Assembly (NCBI GenBank): GCA_019634165.1
Contig: JAHQVT010000011.1
Location: forward strand, 118,540-182,539
Direction of reading: 5' to 3'
DNA: 64,000 bases
Source: Rhodospirillales bacterium
GTDB lineage: Bacteria > Pseudomonadota > Alphaproteobacteria > Rhodospirillales > Thalassospiraceae
The notes beneath the pieces are model-generated. The model saw nothing but the letters and a program-made list of their open reading frames with translations. It was not told the origin of the DNA and did not search any database. Positions 26,414 through 36,301 of this stretch are shown here, piece by piece. The position numbers and the translations under genes were made by a program. How positions within the stretch are numbered: the stretch's first letter is position 1; every line of letters begins with the position of its first letter.

Positions 26414-26456
26414 GGGATGTGAAGTATCAGGGGATGTGAAGTATCAGGGGATGTGA
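26414..26456. repeat. 17-base direct tandem repeat, 2.5 copies
   Basis: GGGATGTGAAGTATCAG occurs twice head to tail (26414-26430, 26431-26447) and a third copy is cut short after GGGATGTGA. It lies in the 250-base gap between the DUF1289 gene and the TrmH-type gene; nothing else is seen in that gap. Confidence 0.9.
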
Positions 26457-26600
26457 TTGGCTGAATGGTGCAGTTGTTGGTGATAGGCCGGTTACTTGCC
26501 ATAAGTGCCTCATAGGGGTATAGCCCGTTCCACGTTTTGTTCATGGAGTTGATATCGCACGTGCAGAGCTGTGGCCATAACGTGCGGCACGGAGGAAGAT

Positions 26601-27218
26601 ATGCGCGGCTATTTCGGGATTGGAATTGAAGGGGCAAGCAAGCCTTTGAATGTGGGCACCTTGTTTCGTTCTGCCCATGCTTTTGGCGCAAGCTTTGCCT
26701 TTACGGTTGATGCGGACTTTCGTGAGGAACGTTCAAACATCACCGATACGTCAAAGTCCGGCGAACAGATGCCGTACTATCATTTCCCCAATCACGATAA
26801 TTTCTTTCTGCCTTCGGGATGCCGGATGGTCGGTATTGAACTGACACCTGATGCGATTGAACTGCCAAGCTTCAAGCATCCATCGCAGGCGGCCTATATT
26901 CTTGGCCCGGAACGTGGAAACCTGTCACAGGGCATGCAGGATAAATGTGATTTCATCATCAAAATCCCCATGAGTTTTTGCGTCAATGTTGCGATTGCCG
27001 CCAATATCGTGATGTATGACCGCTTGATCAGTTTGGGCCGTTTTGCACCGCGCCCGGTGCGTGCCGGTGCCCCGACCGAGCCAAAACCCGAAGGCCAATA
27101 TGGCGGGTGGATTTCACGTACCAGAGAAAAACGCACAGGCGACCCGGAAAAGTTCCGCAAGGACCCGCCGCCGGACTACAGCGTGATTGATGGTAATTTG
27201 GATGACCAAGACGCTTAA
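26601..27218 (+). CDS. TrmH/SpoU-family RNA methyltransferase
   Basis: 205 residues from the ATG at 26601, which has GGAGGAAG directly upstream; the open frame extends to 26571 but without such a site. The SPOUT knot motifs are PLNVGTLFRSAHAFGAS (motif 1 with N and R), YILGPERGNLSQGMQDKCD (motif 2, with GPERGGL usual) and IPMSFCVNVAIAANIVMYDR (motif 3, S-N-x-A). It should methylate a ribose 2'-OH in tRNA or rRNA using S-adenosylmethionine; the target nucleotide is not evident. The C terminus has a Pro/Lys-rich tail of about 40 residues. Confidence 0.9.
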   Translation: MRGYFGIGIEGASKPLNVGTLFRSAHAFGASFAFTVDADFREERSNITDTSKSGEQMPYYHFPNHDNFFLPSGCRMVGIELTPDAIELPSFKHPSQAAYILGPERGNLSQGMQDKCDFIIKIPMSFCVNVAIAANIVMYDRLISLGRFAPRPVRAGAPTEPKPEGQYGGWISRTREKRTGDPEKFRKDPPPDYSVIDGNLDDQDA

Positions 27219-27256
27219 GCCGTTGATTGGCGCACGACCACCGTCAGAAAACCTGT

Positions 27257-27297
27257 AAAAAAAAGCAACGGCCGCGAGGGAGGAGCACGGCCGTTGC
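27257..27297 (-). terminator. Rho-independent terminator of trpE(G)
   Basis: GCAACGGCCG (27265-27274) pairs with CGGCCGTTGC (27288-27297). Read leftward it is followed by eight T residues (A-run 27257-27264), so it ends the trpE(G) transcript; it may also stop the convergent methyltransferase transcript. Confidence 0.88.
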
Positions 27298-27371
27298 GCT
27301 TTGTGATCTGTGCTTTGTTGCCATTCACAGGGGGGATTTGGCACAGCACAGATCAGGTGCAAATGTAATCG

Positions 27372-29630
27372 TCAGGCTGCCTTTACATTGGTTGGCTGAG
27401 ATTTATCTTGGGCTTTGTCACATATTTCGTCGTCTTCCTTATCTGGCAGTCGACCATGCGGATTGCGGAGCAAATTCGCGATCATGCGCATTCCGACATC
27501 GCCTTGCAGGGTTAGAAGGCTTTCGGGGTGGAACTGAACCGCACTGATCGGAAGGCTGTTGTGACGAATGCCCATGATCACACCGTCGTCACTGCGCGCG
27601 GTGACGGTTAAATCGGCGGGTAATTCGGCAGCCTTGGCAAACAGTGAATGATAGCGCCCGACAACAATGTCTTCGGGTAATCCTTCAAAAAGCGGATCGT
27701 TCGTATCGAGTTTCACCTTTGACGGTTTGCCATGCATCGGTGTGACAAGTTGCCCAAGAGCACCACCGAAAAATTCAACAATGCCTTGAAGACCAAGACA
27801 GACGCCAAATACCGGCAAGCCCGCAGCAAGGGCGCGTTCGATACTGTCACGCAGATGGTAATCATCTGGCCGTCCGGGGCCGGGGGACAGAAACACAAGA
27901 TCAGGTTTAAATTCATCAAAGGCCTGATCGGGGAAGCCCGGACGTAAGGTCAAGGTTTGCGCACCTGTTGCGCGGATATAACTGGCAAGGTTTTGGACAA
28001 AGCTATCTTCGTGATCAATCAGAAGAACCCGTTTGCCGAGCCCTGAACTTGCTGGATCAATGGCAACTTCATCCTTGGCATCGCGGGTAACGGCATCAAT
28101 CATTGCCGATGCCTTCAGAACGGTTTCGGCTTCTTCGGCATCAGATTCACTATCATAAAGCAATGTCGCACCAGCCCGGACTTCTGCGATACCCTGTTTT
28201 AGGCGCACAGTTCGCAATGTCAGCCCGGTATTTAGATCGCCATTGCATAAAACAGCCCCAATCGCCCCGCCATACCAAGCCCGCGCACTGCGTTCGACGG
28301 CCTCGATATGTTTCATGGCAGCCCGTTTTGGCGCGCCAGTGACGGTTACAGCCCAGCAGTGGGTCAGAAACGCGTCAAGTGCGTCAAACCCATCCCGCAG
28401 GCGGCCTTCGACGTGATCAACCGTATGGATCAGGCGCGAATACATTTCGATCTGACGACGGCCAAGAATGCGGATGCTGCCGGGTTTGCAGACGCGCGCT
28501 TTGTCGTTGCGATCAACATCGGTGCACATGGTCAGTTCCGACTCATCCTTGGTCGAATTGAGCAATGTCCGGATGTTTTCCGCATCTTCGATCGCATCAC
28601 GACCGCGTGCGATCGTGCCCGAAATCGGGCAGGTCTCAATACGTTGGCCTTTGACGCGAACATACATTTCCGGTGATGCACCGATCAGGTGTTCACCATC
28701 GCCAAGGTTGATCAGGAAACCATAAGGGGCAGGGTTGCGGCGTTTGAGACGGCGGAAGATTTCTGAGGGTGCGGTGGTGCAAGGGGTGCGGAAAACGCGG
28801 CTTGGGACAACTTCAAATAACTCACCACGGGCAAAGCGCGGTTTGGTTTCATCGACGATGGCGGCGTATTCGCCGGTTTTCATATCGTTTTCAACAACGG
28901 CATTGTTGCCGCGAGACGGGGGATGGGGTTGCGATACCCGTTCCAGGCCAACCGTGCTGTGGCCATTGGAGGCAATGAATTCATATTCTATTTTGGTTGC
29001 GATGCGTGATGCATGATCGACTGTGACCAACTGATCAGGCAGGAATAGATGGATGTCTTTGTGGTCGGATGGGCGATCTTGGGTCAGGTTGATTTGTTCG
29101 AAATGAAGTGCGATGTCATAGCCAAACGCCCCATACAGGCCAAGGCGTTCATCGCCCTTATGACCGAACAGATCACGGAGCGCGCGGACCACAGAAAACA
29201 GGCTTGGTTGTTGGCTGCGTTCTTCTTCTGGGAACCAGGATGCGGGTGTTTTCACCACGCCAAAAAGACCGTCTTCGCCGTTGGTGATACTTTCGATATG
29301 GGGATGATTGCCCAAGGTGTCGGATATGATGCCAAGCAAAACCCGCCCACGATCATTTAGGGCATGCACAGCAAAGCCGCGTTCACGTCCGATGATTTCA
29401 AGCGGTGGCGCATCAAAACCCATGTCCCAGCGTGAATAACGACCCGGAAACTCGTAACTTGATGACAGCAACACACCCTTGGTCTGATCAAGGGCATCAA
29501 TCAGGCCTTCGGTTGCGTCTTCGTAGGTAACGGTGGTCATGCGGCGAATGACCGAAACACCACCATCCGTGGAGTAGCGGTATTCGCTGCTGTCTTCCGT
29601 AATGTGGGTTTCCTGATGTGGGGTCGTCAC
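27372..29630 (-). CDS. trpE: Fused anthranilate synthase TrpE(G)
   Basis: 752 residues from the GTG at 29630, chosen because AGGAG lies eight bases upstream; the frame stays open to 29705 but that part overlaps the attenuator. Residues 1 to about 510 are the TrpE synthase with LIGASPEMYVRV, CPISGTIARGRD, ELTMCTDVDRNDKARVC and HCWAVTVTGAPKRAAM; from about 535 to 735 is the TrpG glutaminase with VFLSPGPGRPDD, the nucleophile in FGVCLGLQGIVEFFGG and AVQFHPESLLT. The fusion is typical of alphaproteobacteria. It makes anthranilate from chorismate and glutamine. Expression is controlled by the trpL leader and terminator just upstream. Confidence 0.97.
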   Translation of the reverse strand: MTTPHQETHITEDSSEYRYSTDGGVSVIRRMTTVTYEDATEGLIDALDQTKGVLLSSSYEFPGRYSRWDMGFDAPPLEIIGRERGFAVHALNDRGRVLLGIISDTLGNHPHIESITNGEDGLFGVVKTPASWFPEEERSQQPSLFSVVRALRDLFGHKGDERLGLYGAFGYDIALHFEQINLTQDRPSDHKDIHLFLPDQLVTVDHASRIATKIEYEFIASNGHSTVGLERVSQPHPPSRGNNAVVENDMKTGEYAAIVDETKPRFARGELFEVVPSRVFRTPCTTAPSEIFRRLKRRNPAPYGFLINLGDGEHLIGASPEMYVRVKGQRIETCPISGTIARGRDAIEDAENIRTLLNSTKDESELTMCTDVDRNDKARVCKPGSIRILGRRQIEMYSRLIHTVDHVEGRLRDGFDALDAFLTHCWAVTVTGAPKRAAMKHIEAVERSARAWYGGAIGAVLCNGDLNTGLTLRTVRLKQGIAEVRAGATLLYDSESDAEEAETVLKASAMIDAVTRDAKDEVAIDPASSGLGKRVLLIDHEDSFVQNLASYIRATGAQTLTLRPGFPDQAFDEFKPDLVFLSPGPGRPDDYHLRDSIERALAAGLPVFGVCLGLQGIVEFFGGALGQLVTPMHGKPSKVKLDTNDPLFEGLPEDIVVGRYHSLFAKAAELPADLTVTARSDDGVIMGIRHNSLPISAVQFHPESLLTLQGDVGMRMIANLLRNPHGRLPDKEDDEICDKAQDKSQPTNVKAA

Positions 29631-29696
29631 GTCTGATACTCCTGTGTGGGCCTTGCGCCGCAGGAGGATTGTGATCATCAGGAAGAAAATAAGGTC

Positions 29697-29731
29697 TGAA
29701 AACACAAAGCCGCCTGCAAGAATGAGGCGGC
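29697..29731 (-). terminator. trp attenuator terminator
   Basis: On the minus strand GCCGCC-TCATTCTTGCA-GGCGGC is followed by TTTGTGTTTTC. An upstream GGCGGCC, next to the trpL stop (about 29755-29763), can instead pair with GGCCGCC at the 5' side of this stem, giving the mutually exclusive antiterminator expected of tryptophan attenuation. Confidence 0.85.
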
Positions 29732-29765
29732 CGGTATGGTTAGGGCATGTGTTTTGGCCGCCCGC

Positions 29766-29810
29766 TTATGCGAGCCACCACCAACGATTTGAAATGCGAA
29801 TTGGGTTCAT
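29766..29810 (-). CDS. trpL: trp operon leader peptide
   Basis: A 14-residue peptide, MNPIRISNRWWWLA, with three consecutive Trp codons next to its stop, encoded upstream of trpE(G) on the same strand and followed by an attenuator hairpin. Ribosome stalling at the Trp codons when charged tRNA-Trp is scarce would free the antiterminator. This is the standard attenuation layout for trpE(G) in alphaproteobacteria; the peptide's only role is regulatory. Confidence 0.92.
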   Translation of the reverse strand: MNPIRISNRWWWLA

Positions 29811-29877
29811 GCCGTGTGTTTTCATGCCCAAACCATGGGCGTAAAAATTCCGGGCGTCAAGGCTTTTGCCAACAGGC

Positions 29878-30849
29878 TTAGGTTTCTGCGTCTTTTACCG
29901 CAAGATGAAGGGGCTGATGACAATGTGGGCAAGTCAGAATTTCTTCGCTTTCGGCTTTATGGGCATCGTGAATATCGTCAAGAATTGATAAGGCCTGTTC
30001 ATCGCTTAGGCCCAATTCCTGCTGATGAGATTTCAATTTGTTGCGGACGCGTTCGGTCAATCTTTTACCGGCCAATTGATGGCTGACTTGATGACGATAG
30101 GCGTTTTCACGCCGGCGCAATTCACTGTTGAATGCCGATGCCAAAATACCGGCGGGAACGGCAACAATCCCGATGCCGGTCAATGAAATCACGCTGGCAA
30201 GGAATTTGCCGAAGGGGGTCACGGGAACCACGTCGCCATAACCGACTGTTGCGAGGGTAATGACACTCCAATAAAGCGCGTCAAGCAGGTCGGCGAATTT
30301 ACTTGGTTGGGCCTCGTGTTCGGCCATATAGATGGCACCGGCACTGAAAATCAGCATGCAGGCGAGGGCGGCTGACGCGGCACCAAAAATACCCAGTTGC
30401 TGACGAAACACCATCAGCATCAATTCAAGCCCGGTAGAATATCGGGTGAATTTCAAAAGCCGTAACAAGCGGATAATTCGGATGAACCGCAGATCAACAG
30501 ATGTAAACAGCCACAGGAAGATCGGCAAAATCGCCAAAAGATCAATCAAGGCCATCGGGCTTGCCATATAGCGCAGCCTTGCCCAGCGCCCGACAAAGCG
30601 GGGATCATCTGGTGCAGACCATACGCGCAGCAGATATTCGACCGTGAAAATCAGCGTGCAGACAATTTCAATCGCGGCAAACAGGATATAATAGTGATCA
30701 GCAAGAACCGCGACCGAGTCAAAAATGACCGAGACGACATTGACAATGATCGCACTTGCCAGAACCAGATGCACAATCAGCGACAGGCGTGATTGCGCGT
30801 TTACGCCATGAAGAAGTGTCTGAACTTTTGATCGTAGGGTTGGCTTCAT
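29878..30849 (-). CDS. Voltage-gated-type potassium channel
   Basis: 323 residues from the ATG at 30849 (a TTG seven codons upstream is an alternative). Six membrane segments are visible: the S1-S4 part includes VHLVLASAIIVNVVSVIFDS and an Arg-bearing S4-like helix DLRFIRIIRLLRLLKFTRY; the pore has LYWSVITLATVGYGDVVPVT with the TVGYGD selectivity filter, and S6 is SVISLTGIGIVAVPAGILAS. The cytoplasmic tail is helical and ends with ILTCPHCHQPLHL, a CxxCH pair of unknown role. It lies between trpF and trpE(G) on the same strand, an unusual insertion among trp genes. Confidence 0.9.
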   Translation of the reverse strand: MKPTLRSKVQTLLHGVNAQSRLSLIVHLVLASAIIVNVVSVIFDSVAVLADHYYILFAAIEIVCTLIFTVEYLLRVWSAPDDPRFVGRWARLRYMASPMALIDLLAILPIFLWLFTSVDLRFIRIIRLLRLLKFTRYSTGLELMLMVFRQQLGIFGAASAALACMLIFSAGAIYMAEHEAQPSKFADLLDALYWSVITLATVGYGDVVPVTPFGKFLASVISLTGIGIVAVPAGILASAFNSELRRRENAYRHQVSHQLAGKRLTERVRNKLKSHQQELGLSDEQALSILDDIHDAHKAESEEILTCPHCHQPLHLAVKDAET

Positions 30850-30940
30850 TTGCGCGCGTCCATCGGGCAACTTTCAATCGGTGTGCCCGTGATCTTCGCG
30901 CCAATCGTTTCAGAAAAGGTTAAACTGCAAACCCAACAGG

Positions 30941-31585
30941 TTAATAGCCCTTGGCCGCATGGATGAAATTGGCAATTTTGCGGGCATCTTTTACGCCCTT
31001 GGCTTTTTCAACACCAGATGACACATCGACCCAAGGTGCCTGAGAAATTCTGACGGCTTCGGCAACATTGTCAGGATCAAGCCCGCCTGCGAGCATCCAG
31101 TCGCTTTTGAAATGCTGCCCAGTCAAAAGAGTCCAGTCAAAGGAAACGGCATTGCCACCCGGAAGGATGCTGTCTTTTGGTGGTTTGGCATCAAATAGCA
31201 GAAAGTCTGCAACGCCATCATAATTGGCTTTGGCGTTTTCGATGTCATCGGCCGTGCTTACAGAAATCGCCTTCATGACTTTCAGGCCAAACCGTTCCTT
31301 GACCGCCATCACGCGTTCCGGGCTTTCTTTACCATGGAGTTGGATGACATCAAGGTTTCCAGCCGTAATCGCATTTTCAAGCGCCTCGTCGCCAGCTTCG
31401 ACAAACAGGCCAACCTTTAGAATGCTGTTGGGAACCCGTTGGGTGAGTGTCTTGGCCCCCTTAAGCGAAATGTGGCGCGGACTTGGTGGGAAAAACACAT
31501 AACCCAATGCATCTGCCCCGGCACTCATGGCCGCGATAAGGGCATCTTCGCTGTTAATTCCACAGATTTTCACCATGCAGCTCAT
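30941..31585 (-). CDS. trpF: Phosphoribosylanthranilate isomerase
   Basis: 214 residues from the ATG at 31585 (AGGA seven bases upstream). TIM-barrel TrpF motifs: [20 protein letters not shown] with the catalytic Cys, [26 protein letters not shown], and [19 protein letters not shown] with [20 protein letters not shown] binding phosphate. It catalyses the Amadori step of tryptophan synthesis. In many alphaproteobacteria trpF is followed by trpBA; here a potassium channel gene follows instead and trpBA are absent from the window. Confidence 0.96.
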   Translation of the reverse strand: MSCMVKICGINSEDALIAAMSAGADALGYVFFPPSPRHISLKGAKTLTQRVPNSILKVGLFVEAGDEALENAITAGNLDVIQLHGKESPERVMAVKERFGLKVMKAISVSTADDIENAKANYDGVADFLLFDAKPPKDSILPGGNAVSFDWTLLTGQHFKSDWMLAGGLDPDNVAEAVRISQAPWVDVSSGVEKAKGVKDARKIANFIHAAKGY

Positions 31586-31741
31586 TGGGGTATCCTGTCT
31601 TGTCGTCACGTCATTGATTACGGCAGATCATTACCGGTTAACCATTGCCTTATCAGAAACTACTTCGATCCAACAGGATATTTGCGATTTTGCGTGGCTT
31701 TCCACTGGCAGGATAATCGTTGCTGCGCTATTTTCCCGACC

Positions 31742-32515
31742 ATGAGCAAGAACACAGACCCTGCCGCGGGCGAAAACGGCGAAAACACAACCCACTTCGG
31801 GTTTCGGGATGTTCCTGAAAGTCAGAAGGCATCTATGGTGCGCGAGGTTTTCGACACTGTCGCGTCCAAATATGACCTGATGAACGATCTGATGAGCGGT
31901 GGCGTTCACCGCTTGTGGAAAGATAGTTTTATCAATGAGCTAAAGCCGCGGCCGGGAATGAAGCTTCTCGACGTTGCTGGCGGCACGGGCGATATTGCTT
32001 TCCGTTTTTTGAAAAATGGCGGTGGGTCGGTCACGGTTTGTGACATCAATTATGAAATGTTGCATGTCGGTCGTGACCGTGCAGCAGATCATGGGTTGCT
32101 TAAAAATATCAATTGGACGGTCGGGGATGCGCAGAAATTGCCGCTGCCTGATCAGTCGGTTGATGCTTATACCATTGCCTTTGGTATCCGTAATGTGACC
32201 CGCATTGACGAAGCACTTTCCGAAGCGTTTCGTGTTTTGCGTCCGGGCGGGAAATTTCAGTGTCTGGAATTTTCCAAGGTCGTGGTGCCGGGCTTTGATA
32301 AGATTTACGATACATATTCATTCAAACTTCTCCCGGAAATTGGTCGGTTCTTTGCCGGTAACCGCGAGGCTTACCAATATTTGGCAGAAAGCATTCGCCA
32401 ATTCCCCGATCAGGAAACTTTTGCATCCATGATCCGGGCTGCCGGGTTTGAGCGGGTAAAATACCGAAATCTGTCGGGTGGGATTGCCGCCATTCATTCC
32501 GGCTGGCGGGTTTGA
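31742..32515 (+). CDS. ubiE: Demethylmenaquinone/2-polyprenyl-6-methoxy-benzoquinol methyltransferase UbiE
   Basis: 257 residues from the ATG at 31742; the frame is open further upstream but shows no UbiE-like sequence there. Class I methyltransferase motifs: [20 protein letters not shown], the AdoMet-binding [36 protein letters not shown] and [20 protein letters not shown], ending [16 protein letters not shown] as in the family. It performs the C-methylation in ubiquinone synthesis. ubiB follows after 13 bases, a conserved operon. It is divergent from trpF. Confidence 0.97.
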   Translation: MSKNTDPAAGENGENTTHFGFRDVPESQKASMVREVFDTVASKYDLMNDLMSGGVHRLWKDSFINELKPRPGMKLLDVAGGTGDIAFRFLKNGGGSVTVCDINYEMLHVGRDRAADHGLLKNINWTVGDAQKLPLPDQSVDAYTIAFGIRNVTRIDEALSEAFRVLRPGGKFQCLEFSKVVVPGFDKIYDTYSFKLLPEIGRFFAGNREAYQYLAESIRQFPDQETFASMIRAAGFERVKYRNLSGGIAAIHSGWRV

Positions 32516-32528
32516 GGGGCTTTGACGA

Positions 32529-34091
32529 ATGATCCGTTTTGTTCGCAATAGCTTTCGCCTGCTTGCCATGGCGCGGACCCTTGCGCGTCATGATGCGCTG
32601 TTCCCGCTGGCATTGGTGCCGGGCGGTAAGCTGCTTGCGTTTTTCGCACGGCTGACGGCACCATTTTCGCGCCGGTCGGATTTGCCGCCGGGACGCCGAC
32701 TTGCACGCGCGCTTGAAGAACTTGGTCCTGCCTTTATCAAGCTTGGCCAGACATTGGCAACGCGTTCGGATTTGATTGGGGATGATGTTGCAGCCGATCT
32801 TTCGACCCTGCAGGATCGCTTGCCACCGTTTTCGGCCAAGGTTGCCAAACGGATCATTACCGAACAACTGACAGAGCCGTTTGACGTTCTGTTTGCCGAA
32901 TTTGACGAAAAGCCAGTTGCAGCAGCGTCGATTGCGCAGGTGCATTTTGCCACCACGCCAGATGGGCGCGAAGTTGCGGTTAAGGTACTGCGGCCTGATA
33001 TTCGTTATCGCTTTGCCCGTGATCTTGACCTGTTTTACTGGGTTGCTGAAATTGTCGAGCTGACCCAGCCGCGCCTGCGTCGGCTTAAACCGATTGAAAC
33101 CGTTAAGGCACTGGAAGACAGTGTTCACCTTGAAATGGATTTGCGGTTTGAAGCGGCTGCAGCATCGGAATTTCGCGATAATTTTGAAAGTGACCCGACT
33201 TATTATATTCCCCAGATTGATTGGGAACGGACCGCCGAACATGTGATGACCATGGAGCGGGTCAAAGGGGTTCGGATTGATAATGTCGCGGCCCTTGAGC
33301 GCATGGGCGTTGACCGTTCAGCCTTGCTTGCCAAGGCGGCGGGCGCGTTTTTCCAACAGGTGTTCCGCGACGGTTTTTTCCACGCCGATATGCATCCGGG
33401 TAACTTGTTCGTCGATGAAACCGGCCGGGTAAGCCTTGTTGATTTCGGCATTATGGGGCGTGTGGACAAACAGACCCGTCTTTATCTGGCCGAGATGCTT
33501 TTGGGCTTTTTGACCCGTGATTATCACCGGGTTGCCGAAATACATTTTGAAGCAGGCTATGTTCCACGTAACCAGTCGCTTGAAAACTTCCAGCAGGCCT
33601 GCCGTTCAATCGGCGAGCCGATCCTTGGTAAGGAACTGGCAGATATTTCGGTTGGGCGTTTGTTGGGCCAGTTGTTCCAGATTACCGAACAGTTTGGAAT
33701 GGAAACCCAGCCACAGCTTCTGATGCTACAGAAGACCATGATCGTTGCCGAAGGGCTTTCACGGATTCTGAGCCCGAATGAAAATATGTGGGAATTGTCG
33801 CGTCCGTTGATCGAAGACTGGATGCGTGAAACGCTTGGCCCGGAAGCCAAAATCAAGGAAGCCAGCCTTCAGGCGGGGGCAATGTTGCGCCGCTTGCCAC
33901 GCGTTCTTGAGGCCGCCGAACAGGCATCATCGGTTCTAACCGATCAGGGGTTGCGTCTTCATCCTGATACGGTTGCGGCCATGCGCGGTAAATCGGCAAA
34001 TGGTTCGCGTAATTCAGGTGGCGTTTCGCGCCAGACACTGGTTCTTTGGGTGGCGATTATTGCGCTGGCTGTTGCGGTCTATCTGAAATAA
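32529..34091 (+). CDS. ubiB: Ubiquinone biosynthesis protein UbiB
   Basis: 520 residues of the ABC1/ADCK atypical kinase family. Family marks: KLGQTLATRSDL (the KxGQ motif that covers the active site), AAASIAQVHFA (Ala-rich loop in place of a Gly-rich one), DLRFEAAAASEF, FHADMHPGNLFVDE (catalytic loop) and SLVDFGIMGRV (metal-binding DFG). A C-terminal membrane segment TLVLWVAIIALAVAVYL is seen at the very end. It supports ubiquinone synthesis, probably by extracting or moving lipid intermediates. It is co-transcribed with ubiE. Confidence 0.96.
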   Translation: MIRFVRNSFRLLAMARTLARHDALFPLALVPGGKLLAFFARLTAPFSRRSDLPPGRRLARALEELGPAFIKLGQTLATRSDLIGDDVAADLSTLQDRLPPFSAKVAKRIITEQLTEPFDVLFAEFDEKPVAAASIAQVHFATTPDGREVAVKVLRPDIRYRFARDLDLFYWVAEIVELTQPRLRRLKPIETVKALEDSVHLEMDLRFEAAAASEFRDNFESDPTYYIPQIDWERTAEHVMTMERVKGVRIDNVAALERMGVDRSALLAKAAGAFFQQVFRDGFFHADMHPGNLFVDETGRVSLVDFGIMGRVDKQTRLYLAEMLLGFLTRDYHRVAEIHFEAGYVPRNQSLENFQQACRSIGEPILGKELADISVGRLLGQLFQITEQFGMETQPQLLMLQKTMIVAEGLSRILSPNENMWELSRPLIEDWMRETLGPEAKIKEASLQAGAMLRRLPRVLEAAEQASSVLTDQGLRLHPDTVAAMRGKSANGSRNSGGVSRQTLVLWVAIIALAVAVYLK

Positions 34092-34122
34092 GACGCAAGG
34101 CCAACAGGGCGGGAAACTCAAA

Positions 34123-34563
34123 ATGGGTGACGGGGCGAAAACAGTTGAAATCAGCGCGGATCGCACCCGTCTTGATCTTTCATACTGTTATGATTTTATC
34201 GCCAGTTTCTATTGGTCGGGCGGGCGAACGCGCGGCGAGTTTGACAGATCGGTTGAACTGTCCTTTCCAGTTGGTGCTTATTGCGATGGCAAACAAGTCG
34301 GCTTTGCCCGTGTGGTCAGTGATCAAATCGCAATTGCCTATGTGGCAGATGTGTTTGTCGATCCAGATTTTCGCAGGCGTGGCATTGCGGCTAAATTGAT
34401 AGATGCGTTGCATGATCATCCCGACTTGCAGCGCGTTAAACGCTGGATGTTGGCAACGCATGATATGCAGCCGCTTTATCGTCAGCATGGATATGATGAT
34501 CTTGATGACAAGATCATGATGCGCCTTGACGAATATGCGCAGAAGCGGACACCGTTGCGCTAG
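34123..34563 (+). CDS. GNAT family N-acetyltransferase
   Basis: 146 residues. The GNAT core is visible as ARVVSDQIAIAYVADVFVDP (motif D/A strand) and DFRRRGIAAKLIDALHDHPD with the RRxGIA acetyl-CoA pyrophosphate loop, then QPLYRQHGYDDLDDKIMMRL. It lies 31 bases after ubiB and may be co-transcribed. The acceptor substrate is unknown. Confidence 0.88.
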   Translation: MGDGAKTVEISADRTRLDLSYCYDFIASFYWSGGRTRGEFDRSVELSFPVGAYCDGKQVGFARVVSDQIAIAYVADVFVDPDFRRRGIAAKLIDALHDHPDLQRVKRWMLATHDMQPLYRQHGYDDLDDKIMMRLDEYAQKRTPLR

Positions 34564-34580
34564 TTGACCTAGATGAAATC

Positions 34581-34617
34581 AAAAAACGCCGCCCGGGAAT
34601 CCGTGGCGGCGTTTTTT
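34581..34617. terminator. Bidirectional terminator between GNAT and chemoreceptor genes
   Basis: A 13-pair perfect stem, AAAAAACGCCGCC with GGCGGCGTTTTTT, and T-tracts on both strands. It can end the ubiE-ubiB-GNAT transcript and the convergent chemoreceptor transcript. Confidence 0.9.
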
Positions 34618-34642
34618 AGGTCTTGGCTGTATTCAGTCTTGA

Positions 34643-36301
34643 TTAGCTTTCGCGAACCTCATTCAGGAAGTTGCCGACTTCGCTGCGCAATGTGCCTGAC
34701 TGGCTGTTCAGTTTCTCAGATGCACCAAGAACCTGATGGGCTGCTTCGCCGGTTTGGCGGGCGGCTTGGTTCATTTCGTGGATGTGATTGGTGACTTCTT
34801 GTGTGCTTTGAACTGCCTGCTGAACAGATGTGGAAATCTCAGAGGTGGCTTGGCCTTGTTCTTCGACGGCGGCGGCTACCTCGGATGCGATTTCGTTTAA
34901 GTTTGTAATAATTCCGGTAATGCCATCAATTGCGCCAACAGCTTCCTGTGTTGATCCCTGAATGCCGGAAATTTGTGCGGAAATATCTTCTGTCGCACGT
35001 GCGGTTTGATTGGCAAGGTTTTTGACCTCATTGGCGACCACGGCAAAACCTTTGCCTGCATCACCGGCACGAGCGGCTTCAATCGTTGCGTTCAGCGCCA
35101 GAAGGTTGGTCTGTTCGGCAATCGCCTGAATGATTTGAACGACTTCACCGACTTTTTGTGCCGAAACGTCAAGTCCCTGCACCATTTCGTTCACACGGTT
35201 GGCTTCGGTGCTGGCATTTGCGGTGATGTTAGATGTTTCATTCACGCGTGCACTAATGTCACGGATCGAAACAGCCAATTCTTCGGCCGCACTGGCAACG
35301 GTTTCAACGCTGTTGTTTGCTTGCTCTACAGCGGCGGCAACTGCCTGTGATCCGGCTTCATTTTGCTGAACCGCAGCAACCATGGTCTGGGCAACTTCCT
35401 GCATTTCACCAGAAGCACCCGACACCCCATCAACAACCCCCATAACGGTTTGTTCAAACCGCCCGGCAAGGCCCGACATGGCTTCACGGCGGTTGGCTTC
35501 GGCGCGTTCGCGTTCTTGTTCGCGTTCGCGGTCAAGCTGGGCAACGCGTTTGGCGTTTTCCTTAAAGATTTCAACCGAGGATGCCATTTCGCCGATTTCG
35601 TCATTCCGGTTAAGACCGGGAATATTGACATCAAGGTTGCCATCAACAAGCGCCCGCATCGCGGCATTGATTTCAACCATTGGGCTCAGAATTTGCTGAC
35701 GAAGAACAAACCAAGTGACACCCAGCAGAATGATCAGAATGACTGCAGCAATGGCGACTTGTACGACAATGGCTTGTTTGACTTCGGAATTTACACGATT
35801 CAGCGACCATGCAGTGACAATCATGCCACGGTACATATCGGCGTCGCGACGCTTGGAATATTTCGTGATTGGGGCCGCGACAACAACCGAGTCTTCGGTA
35901 ATAAAGCTGATGACTTCCTTATTCTCGATTTTTTCAAGATAAGGTTTGATCAAAGCAGCAAGGTCGTGTTGACGCAGGGTTTCTGATTGATAGGACCCTA
36001 TGGAATCGCCACTTGGGTTGGTTGCGACCAAACTTGCAAGCTGGGATCCCTCCTTATCCGTGATTTTACGGAATTCTTTTTCGACGGATGCCCCATCCAT
36101 TGCAATAAAACCGGGCTGTACAGCGGTTGACAGCATCTCGGTTTTTTCGACCGACTCATTAAACATGATGTCGATCATGGCATTGCGCTCAGAGAAGGTT
36201 TGGATGGTCATCATCGCACCAAACCCGACAATCAAAAGTGCAACGATAACAAAGATAACTTTACGTCCGACAGAGGCGCCGGATCTTTTTGGTTCGGCCA
36301 T
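34643..36301 (-). CDS. Methyl-accepting chemotaxis protein
   Basis: 552 residues. N-terminal membrane segment at about 14-32 ([20 protein letters not shown]), a periplasmic sensor region to about 185, a second segment [20 protein letters not shown], a HAMP domain ([20 protein letters not shown]), then a long coiled-coil signalling domain with the conserved hairpin tip [20 protein letters not shown] and [20 protein letters not shown]. There is no C-terminal pentapeptide for CheR docking. The ligand is not evident. It is not adjacent to che genes. Confidence 0.95.
   Translation of the reverse strand: MAEPKRSGASVGRKVIFVIVALLIVGFGAMMTIQTFSERNAMIDIMFNESVEKTEMLSTAVQPGFIAMDGASVEKEFRKITDKEGSQLASLVATNPSGDSIGSYQSETLRQHDLAALIKPYLEKIENKEVISFITEDSVVVAAPITKYSKRRDADMYRGMIVTAWSLNRVNSEVKQAIVVQVAIAAVILIILLGVTWFVLRQQILSPMVEINAAMRALVDGNLDVNIPGLNRNDEIGEMASSVEIFKENAKRVAQLDREREQERERAEANRREAMSGLAGRFEQTVMGVVDGVSGASGEMQEVAQTMVAAVQQNEAGSQAVAAAVEQANNSVETVASAAEELAVSIRDISARVNETSNITANASTEANRVNEMVQGLDVSAQKVGEVVQIIQAIAEQTNLLALNATIEAARAGDAGKGFAVVANEVKNLANQTARATEDISAQISGIQGSTQEAVGAIDGITGIITNLNEIASEVAAAVEEQGQATSEISTSVQQAVQSTQEVTNHIHEMNQAARQTGEAAHQVLGASEKLNSQSGTLRSEVGNFLNEVRES

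Noticed and set aside
32322..33242. 306-codon minus-strand frame opposite ubiB
   Set aside because: Antisense to ubiB, with shadow-like composition.
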